Positions 40,062-62,900 of a DNA stretch of 64,000 bases are shown here, piece after piece. The stretch comes from Eriocheir sinensis. Its lineage: Eukaryota > Arthropoda > Malacostraca > Decapoda > Varunidae. Within the stretch, counting starts at the first letter, position 1. Each line of letters opens with the position of its first letter. Location: NCBI RefSeq assembly GCF_024679095.1, contig NC_066518.1, positions 347,178 through 411,177 of the forward strand, given 5' to 3'. A program made the translations under genes and the position numbers. The notes beneath the pieces were generated by a model. That model worked only from the letters and a program-made list of their open reading frames with translations. It was not told the origin of the DNA and did not search any database.

Positions 40062-41290
40062 CACATACACACACACATCACGGATCGTTAAGTGTAGGGT
40101 GGAAATTGCTTTGTTGTATCACAGCCTTTGTTAGTGGATAGTAGTTGTGGACACACTGATGAGGGAGTACGGAAGTCTTCATGATTCATTAGTAGTGGGG
40201 AGGCGACGAAGCCAAGGTCAGGCGCAAGGGATGCCTTCTCTAAAGGAACCTGCGAGGCGTGTGTTGACTTGTACTTTGAGCGGTGGTTGCATTAATGAGT
40301 GTGGCTGCTGCTACTTCTACCAACATCACTGATACTTCTAGAACTTCTGCTGCTGCGACACGCGACTGCTACTCTCTCCACAACCACCTTCGCTATATGA
40401 ACAACACTAACCACTGCACCTCGCTACCAATAACTACTAATTATTTTTATCGGTATGGCCACCCTTAGCCGTCCATAAAGTGAGTTTTGCCATTCATTCG
40501 CCATCATTCATTTATCGATTCTTCCCCCAGATCTAACCAGCTTGATATGTTTGTTCACCTAAGGATGTTTCAATTTGGTGACACTGTCACTCCGTCTACA
40601 TAGATTTAATGGTAACAGACTAACATAAAGACAGACCGACAACGACGAAAACATTATCTCCATCCTCAAGGCGGGAGATAACTGTTGACTATGGCATTCA
40701 AATATCAGTCAATACGAGAGAAGGAACAGTGTGCAGTGGCCTCTACTTGTGTAGTATTGGTGGGAACACGTCAAAGGCCCGTGATCCCTCCGCGCCGAGT
40801 CCGCGGAGGGGCACAATGATAACAGCGTCGCTGGCTTTTACGTGGCTGGGCTCTGTCGATCTAGGCTGAGCTGTAACCAGGGTTTAATTATAATTAGCCC
40901 CTGGGCTGTATTATGACTCAACGCGGACTCGAGTTCATGCTGCACCCCCATTTTCTTCTTCGCCTCCAGTCCTTCACACGAGCGGCCAGCCAGTCACGAC
41001 GACAGCCACCATGACCATGAAGCCGAGTGAAGGTGAAGTTCACGGCTGAACCACAAAAGATTGGACAGAGTGGAAGTTTCTCTCGTTGCCCTTTCCCTCC
41101 AGCCCAATATATAACTCTAGCCTCTCGGGTTTCTTGTCACCTTTGAGCAACCTACACGTTAGTCATGTGAGTTTATCCTCTTCGGCAACTTCATGAATTA
41201 TTTAGTGCTCAGCGTTCTAATGAATTCTGTCTGCCCATTGAGGATCATTCGTATTTGATCAGCATGGACAAACAAGATGCAGCACAGCGT
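40060..41290. other. no gene supported; GC-richer patches
   Basis: The stretch from 40780 to 41060 is GC-richer and contains a palindromic TAATTA-type site (40878-40904). It also has an ATG in good start context near 41012 (ACAGCCACCATGACCATGA) with a GTGAAG donor shortly after. With no partner exon I do not call a gene. Confidence 0.3.

Positions 41291-41334
<44 letters not shown>
41291..41334. repeat. (CA)n microsatellite
   Basis: About 44 bp of CA. A second (CA)n of about 36 bp lies at 41621-41656. Between them, TTAAGGTTCGAGCCTCGG near 41390 looks like a SINE B box. Confidence 0.95.
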
Positions 41335-41336
<2 letters not shown>

Positions 41337-41619
41337 GTTGCAGTGGACTATTGCTCCTGCCTTTCCAGATTGCCGCCCAACAGGTTAAGGTTCGAGCCTC
41401 GGTCACGCCGATTTTTTCTCCCACCAACACGGAGTGGCCGCTGTTCTCCTTTAAGCTGTGGGGGGTGGGTGTTTGTGTGTGTGTAGAGGGTGGGGGGTGG
41501 GGGGAGAGGCTCCGTCGTACCCACAGATTAACTAACGAGCTCCAAAGCTCTCCTGGAGGGCAGTGGCTAGTAGTGGTAACGATCGAGTCAAGCATGAGAT
41601 CAGGCCGTGGTGAATCAAT

Positions 41620-41658
<39 letters not shown>

Positions 41659-42559
41659 GGAAAGAAGCCGGCTCTCGCTGGTTTAGACAACCTCTCATTC
41701 TCATCTGGTCGGGTCAAGATAAATATCAAATTGATCTCCTTGGTTCATAGAATAGGTTTGGTTAATTATCCGACATCAACAAGTAATGAAATATACCACT
41801 GATCAATGCAGCTTGCGCCTGTTCTAAAACATCCATGGACATCAAAGCGGCTTTCGAAAATTCATTAATCGGCGAGATTAGTTGAAAAGGCAAGTGTTTT
41901 GACGCTATTTTTTCAAATCTTATTTTTCCTTCATTTTTACGTTACTTATTCCGCTTTTGAGCTCCGTTAGCAGACTTACTAGAATTTAAATCCAATATCC
42001 ACATTGATTTATGACTGAGGTACAAAGTTGGCAGACAGGAATGTAAGTAGCATTGTGTGCCCGCCTTTCCCCTAGCTTGAGATGAGTTACCAGAGCCATA
42101 TTGTTTCTTCTTGAACCTACGGGAGCGAGGAAATGATAAGTAAGGAAAGAAAATAAGAACTAAGACAAGAGAGAGAGTCAAGGCAATTTTCCACCTATTA
42201 CGTGAAGAAAATCGGTTAACGGTAGAGAAATTTTCCTTTAAATTCCTGACCCACTAAGACATGTAGTGAAGATGATGGTGTGGCGTGTTGTCGCTAGTGG
42301 AGGTGTTGTAGTATCGAGAGATTTTGTGATGGTGGTGACAGATGACTGGCTTGAGAGCAACGGCCCAGTATGATGCGCCCAGTACCAAAGATGTCACTTG
42401 AGACATTTCATTGCACCATGGTGGGAAATAAAATAACTTCTTTATCACTTAATTTCCGTCACTTGCTACTTCCCTACGAACAGACACTCAAAGGGGGAAG
42501 AAAATTAGCCTGCACGATGCTTATGAAATCAGTTGGTGCATGGGAAAAAGTGTTACTTC

Positions 42560-42980
42560 TATGGAACAAAATCCGGTGATGGAAAACATAAAACTTGAAG
42601 GGCTTTTTTGTGGTGCTGTGAAACTTAAAGCTTGTGTTGTTGTGCTGAGAGCTGTGTTGCATTGTTGAGGCGCTTTAATGTGATGCTGAGGGTATTCGGA
42701 TGGTGAGAGGCTGGTTTAATTTGTTAAGTTTGCGTGAGGATGGTTTTGGAAAGATATGTTATAATGCTGAAGATAAGTTGCAGAGCACTGAGTGATTGTT
42801 AGTCTTCTACTGTGCTGAAAGACTGTCATTGTGCTAAGAAGAATTGTTAGGCTGTGTTATGGTGCTGGAAACTGTTTGGTAACGATTAATCAGAGGTTAT
42901 GACAGACTGATGTGGTGCCGAAAGACTGTGATATTGTATGGAAAGGTGTTATTCGGCTGTGTTGTGGAATGTGGCGTTTC
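42560..42980. repeat. degenerate GTGCTGAAAGACTGTG-type repeat region
   Basis: Variants of 'GTGTTGTGGTGCTGAAAGACTG' recur irregularly near 42620, 42690, 42770, 42820, 42860, 42915 and 42955. There is no open frame of note. Confidence 0.45.
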
Positions 42981-43180
42981 ATGACAACGTAAATTGCGCT
43001 AAGGTGCAACCCGAGACTGCACACAGCCGCGGGGAAAGAGGCGAGCTATCCGGGACTCGGAGGGGCAAGTAACGGACGGGGAGCAGACCCTTCCCCTTCC
43101 CTGTGGGGTGGTTGCTACCTGCACAGCCACGAGATCCTGTAGGACGCGCCCGAACGCACGCACACACAATATATAACTAG

Positions 43181-43181
<1 letters not shown>

Positions 43182-43222
<41 letters not shown>
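43182..43222. repeat. (CA)n microsatellite
   Basis: About 40 bp of CA. Confidence 0.97.
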
Positions 43223-43226
<4 letters not shown>

Positions 43227-43539
43227 TCGCGGTAAGAGACTGAGGAAGGCAAGGTGCCTATGCTTTCCCCATAGATGCACTGACACCTGAAATGACCTCC
43301 AAAGAAGATAGAATAGGTAGATAGACATAGAGATAGAAAATACTCATGAATTTACAGTTAAACTAATAAACTGAGATTTAGACGGAACCCTACGAGTGTA
43401 TCCACAACTAGGTAGATACGTGCGTGCGCGCATAAAATCACATCAGTTCACATCACTTCTGCAGACTTAATTCGAAGAGCATTACCAAAAAAAAAAAAAA
43501 AAAAATGCCCTGCTTTGCCATGTATGTATTTTACCTAAA

Positions 43540-45358
<1,819 letters not shown>

Positions 45359-45364
45359 CTTTTT

Positions 45365-45720
45365 ATTTTTTACATAGATTTCCATAGAATATTTACACTA
45401 CACAGACCATCCTAGGTCCAAATCAAGTGATTAGTCCTTAAACCTCAATGCAATTAAATAAAATAGAATCAGACGGATATTAAGGCAGGTTTTAAGATGG
45501 CGTATGTGGCGGTCGAGTTTGTTGTTAAATGAATTCAGCACATTGCATTGCACTATTGCAGGTGAGAGTTCATTCCATTCTCGTGCTAGCACGTTGGCAC
45601 GGAAAAGGTTGGTGCAATCAGGATTTATTTATATACACTTAAAAGTGTGTCATTATTTCTCATTCAAGATGTGCCATCATTCATGAACAAATTAGACCTG
45701 TCCACGTTTGTTTAGTCAGT
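45365..45720 (-). mobile_element. LINE remnant, ORF2 C-terminus (minus strand)
   Basis: The minus strand reads NLFRANVLAREWNELSPAIV followed by LNSFNNKLDRHIRHLKT, the W-N-x-L-x-x-x-V and F-K-x-x-L-D-x-H blocks at the end of non-LTR ORF2. The 3' side carries the same ACATAGATTT motif seen at 32150 and abuts a (GA)n array. Confidence 0.85.
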
Positions 45721-45779
45721 ATTTTGAAATACTGAATCAGTTTCCCTTGAAGGCGACATTTCTCAAGAGATTAAGAAAT

Positions 45780-46540
45780 TAGAGCCACTGCAGTTCACTT
45801 GGCAAAAAGTACCATCAGGTTGTCTGTCCTTCTAAGCCTTTTAGTAGACACTGGAGTGCCACCCTTGTACCTGCATGTAGATGGCTTACTAGTAAAATGC
45901 TGGTTTAGATTACAATGACACCCCAAGAATCAAGCTTTCAGTTGCCACAAACATCACAATGGACACCTTGTTCAATGGCACACCACTTCTGACCTTTTCC
46001 TTTTATATTTCCCAATGGCCTTAGTGCACCTCCCTTCTATTGACCCCTGGGAATTTCTAGAAACACAATTTTGCTGTTACTTTTTTTCACTAAGGTTGTT
46101 GTTTTGGAGGAAACAGCCAAGCAGTTCTTCCTGTCACACACTACCAGCCATGCAATGTCTATACTAGTATTCATGAACGTCTTCAAATTCAGTGCTCACA
46201 TCAAATTGGAGGCAATCTTTCCAGAGAGCTCGCAATGTGGGAGCCTCCCCTCTCTAGCCTTAGTTACTGCAGAGCTCTGCAATTCTTTTAGCAATTCAAA
46301 CTATCTTTACATTACCAGTGAGTTGTTTTATTTTCTACTGTGATTCCCAGGCAGTGCTGTTAACCTTGGGGGATTTTACCATCATTCACCCAATTATCTT
46401 TGATATTTTTAACTGGTTGGTCTTGGCCAAAAGATGGGGCCATCAGTTGTCCTGTTGTTGGGTCCCTGCACACGTCTCTGTTGCTGGCAATGAGGGGCCG
46501 ATGAGGTGGCATGGGCCTATGCTTCTGATCCTCCCTCACT
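45780..46540 (+). mobile_element. LINE remnant with RNase H-like region (+ strand)
   Basis: Frames read VTAELCNS (the E of the RNase H active site in V-x-x-A-E-L), then CDSQAVLLTL (the D-S motif), and WGHQLSCCWVPAHVSVAGNE (the W-V-P-x-H-x-x-x-x-G-N-E motif). These belong to the RNase H domain of I/R1-clade non-LTR elements. A frameshift near 46320-46340 and further stops show decay. The upstream part (45800-46060) may be the preceding ORF2 region. Confidence 0.8.
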
Positions 46541-46732
46541 TTGCCCCCTCCCCTCCAGGAACCTGGACTCCACTGTGTGCTCTGCACTCCACAGTGTGTG
46601 GCAGAGCAGGTGGGTGGGAGGATCTGACTTCCACTACCAAGATAGGGGAGATTACAACCAGGGGTTTACATCCTTGGTCATACTCTCACATCAGGGGTTG
46701 CAAGGAGACAATTCTGACCTACCTTAAGACAC

Positions 46733-47020
46733 GCCTCCGTGGTCTAGTGGTCAGCGTGCCTGCCTACTACTCCACGGGCCCAGGCAGTCGGCATGCAGCT
46801 CACCCAGCTGTTCATCCTCCTTCTTGGGCTGGTCGATAAATGGGTACCTGGGGAAACCTGGGGAAGGTAAACTGTGGTAACTCGGATGTCACACTGGCCC
46901 TGTGTCCCAGGGTAATGGGCTCCCTCCCACCACAGGCTAAAGGGCCAATGTTACAGAGATGAGCACCGAGGCCACACGCTGCTTCAGTGTATGCCCCCAA
47001 CTTTACCTTTACCTTGAGAC
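46733..47020 (+). mobile_element. tRNA-derived SINE
   Basis: The head CGCCTCCGTGGTCTAGTGGT fits a pol III A box (TGGTCTAGTGG). It is followed by a conserved-looking body (GTCGGCATGCAGCTCACCCA, GGGTACCTGGGGAAACCTGG and GAGATGAGCACCGAGGCCAC) and a 3' end with TTTACCTTTACCTT. The B box is partly lost. Related heads occur at 21330. Confidence 0.8.
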
Positions 47021-47289
47021 AGGCTACACTTGCTACACACATGGTTTCTTCATGTCTTGAGATGTTTGGTTCCACTAACTGTTCAGCATTTCCTGATCAA
47101 GTGGTCCAGTCTGGGGGGCATGCAAAAGAGAAGTACTGCTTCTGGACATGGGAGTTTTTCTTTCTTCCTGGTGCTGGAGATGATGATGCTCTCCTCAAGA
47201 TGAGGTCATTAAATGCCTGCAATAGGTTGGTGTTTTCCATCTCAATCAATCTCATGTTCTTTAAAAAGTACCCCTCTCACACATAATTC

Positions 47290-50200
47290 ATGGCTTAGTA
47301 ATGGGCATTATTTCCTGTTCCACTCGTTGTGTCAGGAAAATGGATGGTTCACATTTCTTGGAGGGGCTCGGGTTTGACTACCAAAGAAAAATGTGAGTAC
47401 AGTGACCCCATTTCCAACACATTTGTCCAGGGCGTGTCATGTCCAAAGCAGGATTTTTTTGACAAGTATTTAAAAAAAATACTGTAACAGCCCATTCATA
47501 GATGTTTAATAATACTTTTTTTTGGCAAACCAATACCTCCTGCCCCAGACTTATAACCACACACTTTGTCTGTAGAGCACTTAATACAAGTAAAACAAGT
47601 TAAAGCAATACTTTATGACAATCATTCAAATCAACAAAGGACACGTTTGCTCAATTTCTTCAAGTTTTCAAATTTCATGAATAATAATTCAAATTATTTA
47701 CAACAACTTAAAATCAGGAAAATAAAAAAATGAAACAATGAATAGAAATAAATAATAGAAAATAACATAATAAAGCTGAGCTGCTCAGCTGCTCAGACAT
47801 AACAAACGGACAAGAACAAGCAGACAAGAAGCAAAGGAGCTTAGCTGCTTATTGAACCACATAACATTAGACATTTTTAGACAGAACACACAAGCAACAG
47901 AAACTAATACAACAACTAACACAGAAAGCAAATAATATTAAAGGAATTCAACAACTCTCAACAGGAATACCATGCCATAAGACATTAGCACCATCCACAC
48001 CACCTCACTACCACCACCACTTCACCTAGTGAGTCTTAGGCAGTCAAACAGACATAGTATTGGGAACTTCAAAAACTTAGCCTTTTTTAAGATTTTTTAC
48101 CCTTTGGTTCCTGGACTTGACAACTGCTGATGACAACTGCTGTCTGTATTTTGTTTGTCTTTCTGTAATCTGGGAATGAAAACTTTTTTTTTTATTTTCA
48201 GAAATTTTTTTTAAATTCTCTTTTTTTCTTTTTTTTTTTTTTTTTTTGTTCTTTAAACAACATCAATTTTCTGACTTTGTTAAACATGATGCAAACAAGA
48301 CTAATGATCAGTGGGACAAGAGGGGCACTATAAACTAGAGAACTGAGATGTAAAAGAAATGCAGATAAGTATTTGCAGGATATCTCTTTGGCTTGATGCT
48401 GAAAAGTCTGTCTTGCTTCTCTGGGGCCCATTATTTTATTCACATTTATAATTCCCTATCATTCTACTGTCCATTGATGAATAAACCAAGTAAATATTCT
48501 GTTATCTTAATGAGCCACAGAAAAGATGTATAATTTGTGTAGTGTGGAGAGGCCAGTTTCTCAGATGAATTGGAGATAGACTGCCTCAAAATGCTGTACA
48601 ATCAGTGACAGCTTACCAAAGCAGCCTAGGCTCCAGTTGCCGGATATGAATGATGGACTAAAGTAAGGACCCACAATGGTCTCTCTGAGAAAAGTATTGG
48701 TGTTGCATGGTTTAGATTTTGGGGTTTAGTTGCGTTTTTGATGAGGGGGAAGGATCTCTGATTAGAGTGCTTCTTCTTACTAGGATATGTAAACTTAAGA
48801 AGGGAGTGTTCAGTGCTAAACTAAATGTTTGGAAATTAATAATATTTATCTGGATAAAAATTCAAATATTTCTTTAAACTACAGATACTTTAATTTTATA
48901 CAACTGTATATCCATTAATTAGAAAAAAATATAAAGTCCAGAAACCTATACTACGCCATTCAGTTGTTATTATTATTATTTATGTATAATGTTGAGCATT
49001 GGAATATATGTTTTCTGTGATGCCAAAATTAGGAATAACTTCCAATAACTTCAAGGTGTTGGTATATTATGATTATTGCTATGACTCTCCTTTGACTTAA
49101 AAGGAAATATATCTGCCAATCTTCTAACATTAGATATTTAAGGTTACATTCAAATATTTACTTTTCAACACCCAACTGCTCTGGTGGAGTAATGTACCCA
49201 TAATGTGGCAGACCTTATACAATTGAATTTTCTTATATGAAAAATTTACTAGACATATTTCTTGTGGGTTTAAGATTTTTTATTCATTAATTACAAAACT
49301 CAGTGAAAGAAGATTAATGCAAAATCAAATATAAGGATACCTTAAGTTTTTTTACCTCAGAAGTTACTACAGTCTAATACTTACAATATCAGAAAAATCC
49401 TCATACTAAGAATTTTCATCTAGGACAGCATATCACAGCTATTTATGGACTATATTCACTTCTTGTCATCTAGAAAAGTGTTAATAAAGAAGAAATATAG
49501 GCAAGCAACATTTGGCACCAGAGATGGCCACCTATATTAGTGGAGGAAGTCAGTAAGTACACTTCAACTATTGACTCTAGTCCTATTGTCAGCTCGAGGG
49601 TCAAGCAACTCGCATGTCTACATGAAAATATTATGTCATTTCTATTCTAATTTTCTAAGCTTTTTACTTCACTTCTTAATCTAGTGAAATACTTGTGGAA
49701 CACATTTATTATTGTTAAAAATTATGATTTGAGCTGCAAGATTCCTGAATTGGATCTAACTTGGTTAATTTACATGGCATTAGCAGAAACTGCAGTCATG
49801 CACACCTATGGACTTGGAGTCAATATACTTGTACGAGAATATTTATTTTGCATGCCTTGTCCACTACCCTGTGACAAGAATTCAAGCTGAAGAGATAATG
49901 TTTTATAGTCTGCAACCGTGAAGCAAAACCCATTTTGTAAAGAAAGTAATTATTTAATGCACAAATAAGTTAATGAGGTAGATTAAGGAAATAGCAGCAA
50001 AATGGATATTTATATAAGATAAAACTTCACCATATGACATTATAACAAGTTATGTACTAGGAAATTTGCATACAAATATTTTTCCCCATTGAGCCACATT
50101 AACAACTGAAAATATAAGGGTTGTATATCAAGTTCAGTTGCCATTCTGAACATAATGAATTCTTAGTTATCTTTATACACAGACACTGAGAAATATCTGA

Positions 50201-51283
50201 TATGAAAGTTAAAGTAAGGCAGAATCTGATGTCTGACTATGATTGCCAGTCTGAACAGGGAGGCTCTTATATGCTAGGTTTCACTTATCTAGTGTTGAAA
50301 TAATTCATAAAGTCTTTCATTGATGTCATATATCAATCAGCAAATTTTGTTTTCAGAGTAAGTAGTAGTATTCTGCCAAAATTCCTGGTTGCAAAGAACA
50401 CATCTCTTCTTGGCAAGAATAATTTGTGTCACATTACTGGAAAACAATTATATCAAATAAAAGTTCCTTCCAAGAATATCATGAAGTTGCAATGACAATT
50501 CAAATTATCATTATTAACACATTAGTATAAAATTAATTTTTCTTTGTACAATTTTGTATTAATGTCTCTCGTAACTAACTTAATTTTATAATTTAAAAAC
50601 TCAAATGAATCTGAAAGTTTTATTGCATATTAAAAAAAAAAGACAAATCAAAAATTTTAAAGTATATAATCTTGCTGAAACCTGAACCATTCTTAAGTTC
50701 TACATTTTATGCCAAGCCTTTCATTTCCTATCTGTCACACAGTATAGAGCACAAAGAAATCAGAAGTAATAAATTATTGTCAGAGTATTTGAAAAACATT
50801 CAAGCAGTTAAGTCCTCATGTTTATGCTTTGCTTTATGCTTTGCTTGATGTCAAGGTTACTTGACTTTTTTATTATGGGACAATAATTATAAATATTTAT
50901 TTTTTTAAATTTATGAATCATAAATTTGCAATGTCTTTCAATATTATATAATATATTACTGATAAAGAGGTCTGCTTCAATAAGTATTTCTGAAAAAAAT
51001 AAAATAAATGAAAAGCAGACAGATGAGGGAAAAAACTTGGCCCACAATTTTGTCTAGCAGTCACATCAGTTTGTATAGCAATAACCCAACAATGCAGTAG
51101 GTAACTGATATATATATTAGTAAAACTATCTATAGTATCAATTCAAACAAAATCTCTTTATTATATAAAACAATAAAATGACAATGCATAAAAATACTTG
51201 TTAAGTAATTATCTTAAGAACCAATTTAAAGAAAATCCATTTAATACAAAACAGTATATGACAATGCATATAAAAAATGCTCG
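47290..51283. other. AT-rich intergenic, 3' side of LPCAT; no gene recognised
   Basis: About 4 kb without a supported coding exon on either strand. Open frames are all under 85 codons and lack splice context. Poly-T runs at 48185-48247 and many AATAAA-like sites are present. The LPCAT 3' UTR should occupy its right-hand edge. Confidence 0.5.
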
Positions 51284-59931
<8,648 letters not shown>

Positions 59932-62900
59932 CTGAACAAAACAACTTTTGAGATAATTAAATATTTCTCTGTATTCAAACTTGACATTTGAAGATGTGAA
60001 ACTTAACTCATAAAAATTAAACATTCAATGTTATTTTCAACACCTTCAACTTTCTACTTTATTAATTTTTCACTATCGTTACTCTTTCTATCATTGTCAT
60101 TATTATTATCATTATTTATGCTGCTGGCAAATGAGATTCTGCATCAGCTGACATTTTGGAGAGGGTAGATGAGGGACAGTGTTGGAGAAAGAGAGCATCT
60201 TTAATGTTACCATGGGTTCATAGAATGTAGAAGAAAAAGGAAATTAATGATCGCAAATACACATTTACTTTGATAATAAATGGATGTAACAGACACTCAC
60301 TAAAGAGGATGGGGCCAACCCTAACAATAAGACTGTGTAATGCTATCGTAGTCCTGGCCAACAAAAATGTTGCTTTATGACAATGAACTATTTGTTTTCC
60401 TGAGTCAGAAATGTTTTTTTTTTAAAGATAGAAATAAATACATTATACACTACAACAGAGAAAGCTGCCAAGTCTTACATACATTCAAAATACTCAAAGC
60501 CTCCTACATACTAGATAGTACTACCCCCACTAAGTACTGAACATGTGTTTGAGTGTGGACACAACAATTGTAAACTGTTTATCATATGGTGCTGCAATTT
60601 TCTGTAGTACATAACTGCCAACAAGCTACTTCACAGATCAATAGTTTATGTTCATAAGATTACAATAATCATGATCTACTTGTTATTTTTTCTCACCATG
60701 CACAGGCATTCCTCACTTTATAACTGGGTTGCGTTCCTCAAAAATCGATAACAAAGTAATTGATAATTTACCAATAACATTATCACATGGGTTTAATGGG
60801 GGTACAATCCTGGCCACTCAAAAAATATTTTGTTATGCTTCCCATAGCACTGCTCTGCCAGTTCACTTTACCAGTCTTTGGTAGGCCATCTTCCACTGCT
60901 CCTCACTCTTCAGCCACTGCCGTCATCTGTTTGTTTACAACCAGACGAGCAGTCGTTCGCACCCACAACCGTTTTCCATCCGTACGGATGGAACCAATGG
61001 TTGGGTGTACCATAGCCCTAACAGTTGGAGGAAAACGGCCAGTGTGACACCGCCTACTGCACCGTCAACTCTCCTCCATACAGGTACGACAAAATTAAGT
61101 TTTCATCTATTTCATATGTTTAGTATTGAATTCCTCTTTCTTTTGTGTTAAATTTGTTGGTTTCCATTGGTTTTGTTATGAACTTGTGCACAAAGTATTG
61201 TTGTAAAAGTTTAAATAAGCAATCATCTGGGGTCCAGGAATGGATCAAAACATTTTACATTGATTCCTACGGGCAAAATAGCTTCAGTTTATGAACATTT
61301 TGGGTGACAAACGACCCTCAGGAACGAATTAAGTTCATGAACCGAGGTTCCACTGTATTCTGTTAAAGTTCATTTAAATGACTGAGTAGCATTTTATGTC
61401 TGAGAGCTGTTTGAAAGGGTGCCCAATGAATGATGATCTTGAATCCAGCACAGCCAGCATTTTTTTTCACATAATTTTTTATTATTAATTTGAAAGAAGT
61501 AGTTTAGTGTGAATTTAGTTAGTAGAAAAAACACTCAAGGTTCACTGTACTAAAAATATTTTTTCCATCCATAAGCAACAATATAAAATCATAAATGTTT
61601 GATAACTCTTGACAAAAATTGTGGGTACCAAACTATGCTGTCAGCTGATACGAGTTAAAAAAATGAGAAGAATTAACACCCCAGGGATTATTGCGTGTGA
61701 CTTACTGTCTATACACTAAAAATTAGGCAAGACAGACAACACTTGCTTAAATTTAAAGTAAATATAACCAGCATTATTTCACCTCCTCTCATATATCATC
61801 TACGGGCAATGCTATCTTTCAGCTAAAGGTAGAATATGAAGCTTTCAGAATGCAAAGGAGGAAAAAAAGCAATATGGAAGTTAAACACGCTGATTGGTAG
61901 AAAGCATAGTGTGGAACAAATCACCAACGATCATTAGAGTTAGCAAGATTTCAAGATTTTCTATTAATGAAAGAATTTTTGGGTAGTCAAAAAACAGATC
62001 AGCTAATTTCTGGGCGTAAATGTTTAGAGAATGATGGTTAGGAGTTGGAAGGCTCAGGTACCCTTGTGAGCTGCCTTTGACAGTACAAGAACAAGCCTGA
62101 TTGAAATAGGGCTTTGTAGCATGAGTAGAAAAAGTATACAGAAAATGGGTCTTGCCCCCACAGAATATCAGCTCTGTAATGAGCGAAGCAGACAAAGAGG
62201 AGTCTGACTTGCATGCAGTAATCATTCAACAGAAAATCAGAAAAGTACACACTCAGGTATTCCTAATGAGCTAGAGCATTATGCCAGATCCAGATACTGT
62301 ACAGATGCAATAGGACGGAAGAAGAAATAAAGTTGTGATCCAAGGATCACAACGGAAGGTACACTTTAACAGAATAAGCTGAAGGGTAAGAGATTAGGAA
62401 GAGGTCTAGTGTTAGGCATGTCTTCAAGGTGGTCAGGGATACATATATTAGGTGCTAAACCAATTGCTCCAAATCAATGAACAGAATAAAGTTGTAAGCT
62501 TATTCATTTGGTTCATCAGTGAAGGAGGACATAAGTCAAAGCTAGTGGTGAACACTGATATTTCCTAGGACATAGATTTCAGTGCAGGGAGAATGAGTTA
62601 GGATGAGCTCCACTTTTGAATTCAAACCATCAAAATAATTTACATATTTGGTATATCTAGGTGAGATAAACAGTACAGACGTATTTAATGACAATGACAA
62701 TTAAGTCTTAGCCAGATGGAAACTTCTGAAGAATGCAAGTTGTTGGCATGAGGGCAAGTTATATAATTGGGTACATAAATGTAGTTTCCAGCTTTGTACT
62801 GATACTTAGGATAAAACAGGAGGGAGCACAATAGAAATTACTGTCAGTAAGAGAAGAGAAGGTGAGGTTTAGAGGAGGCAAGATAGCGCTCCACAGAACG

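Noticed and set aside
61881..62225. 114-codon minus frame upstream of LPCAT
   Set aside because: No H-x4-D block, no membrane segment, no matching splice phase; not an LPCAT exon.
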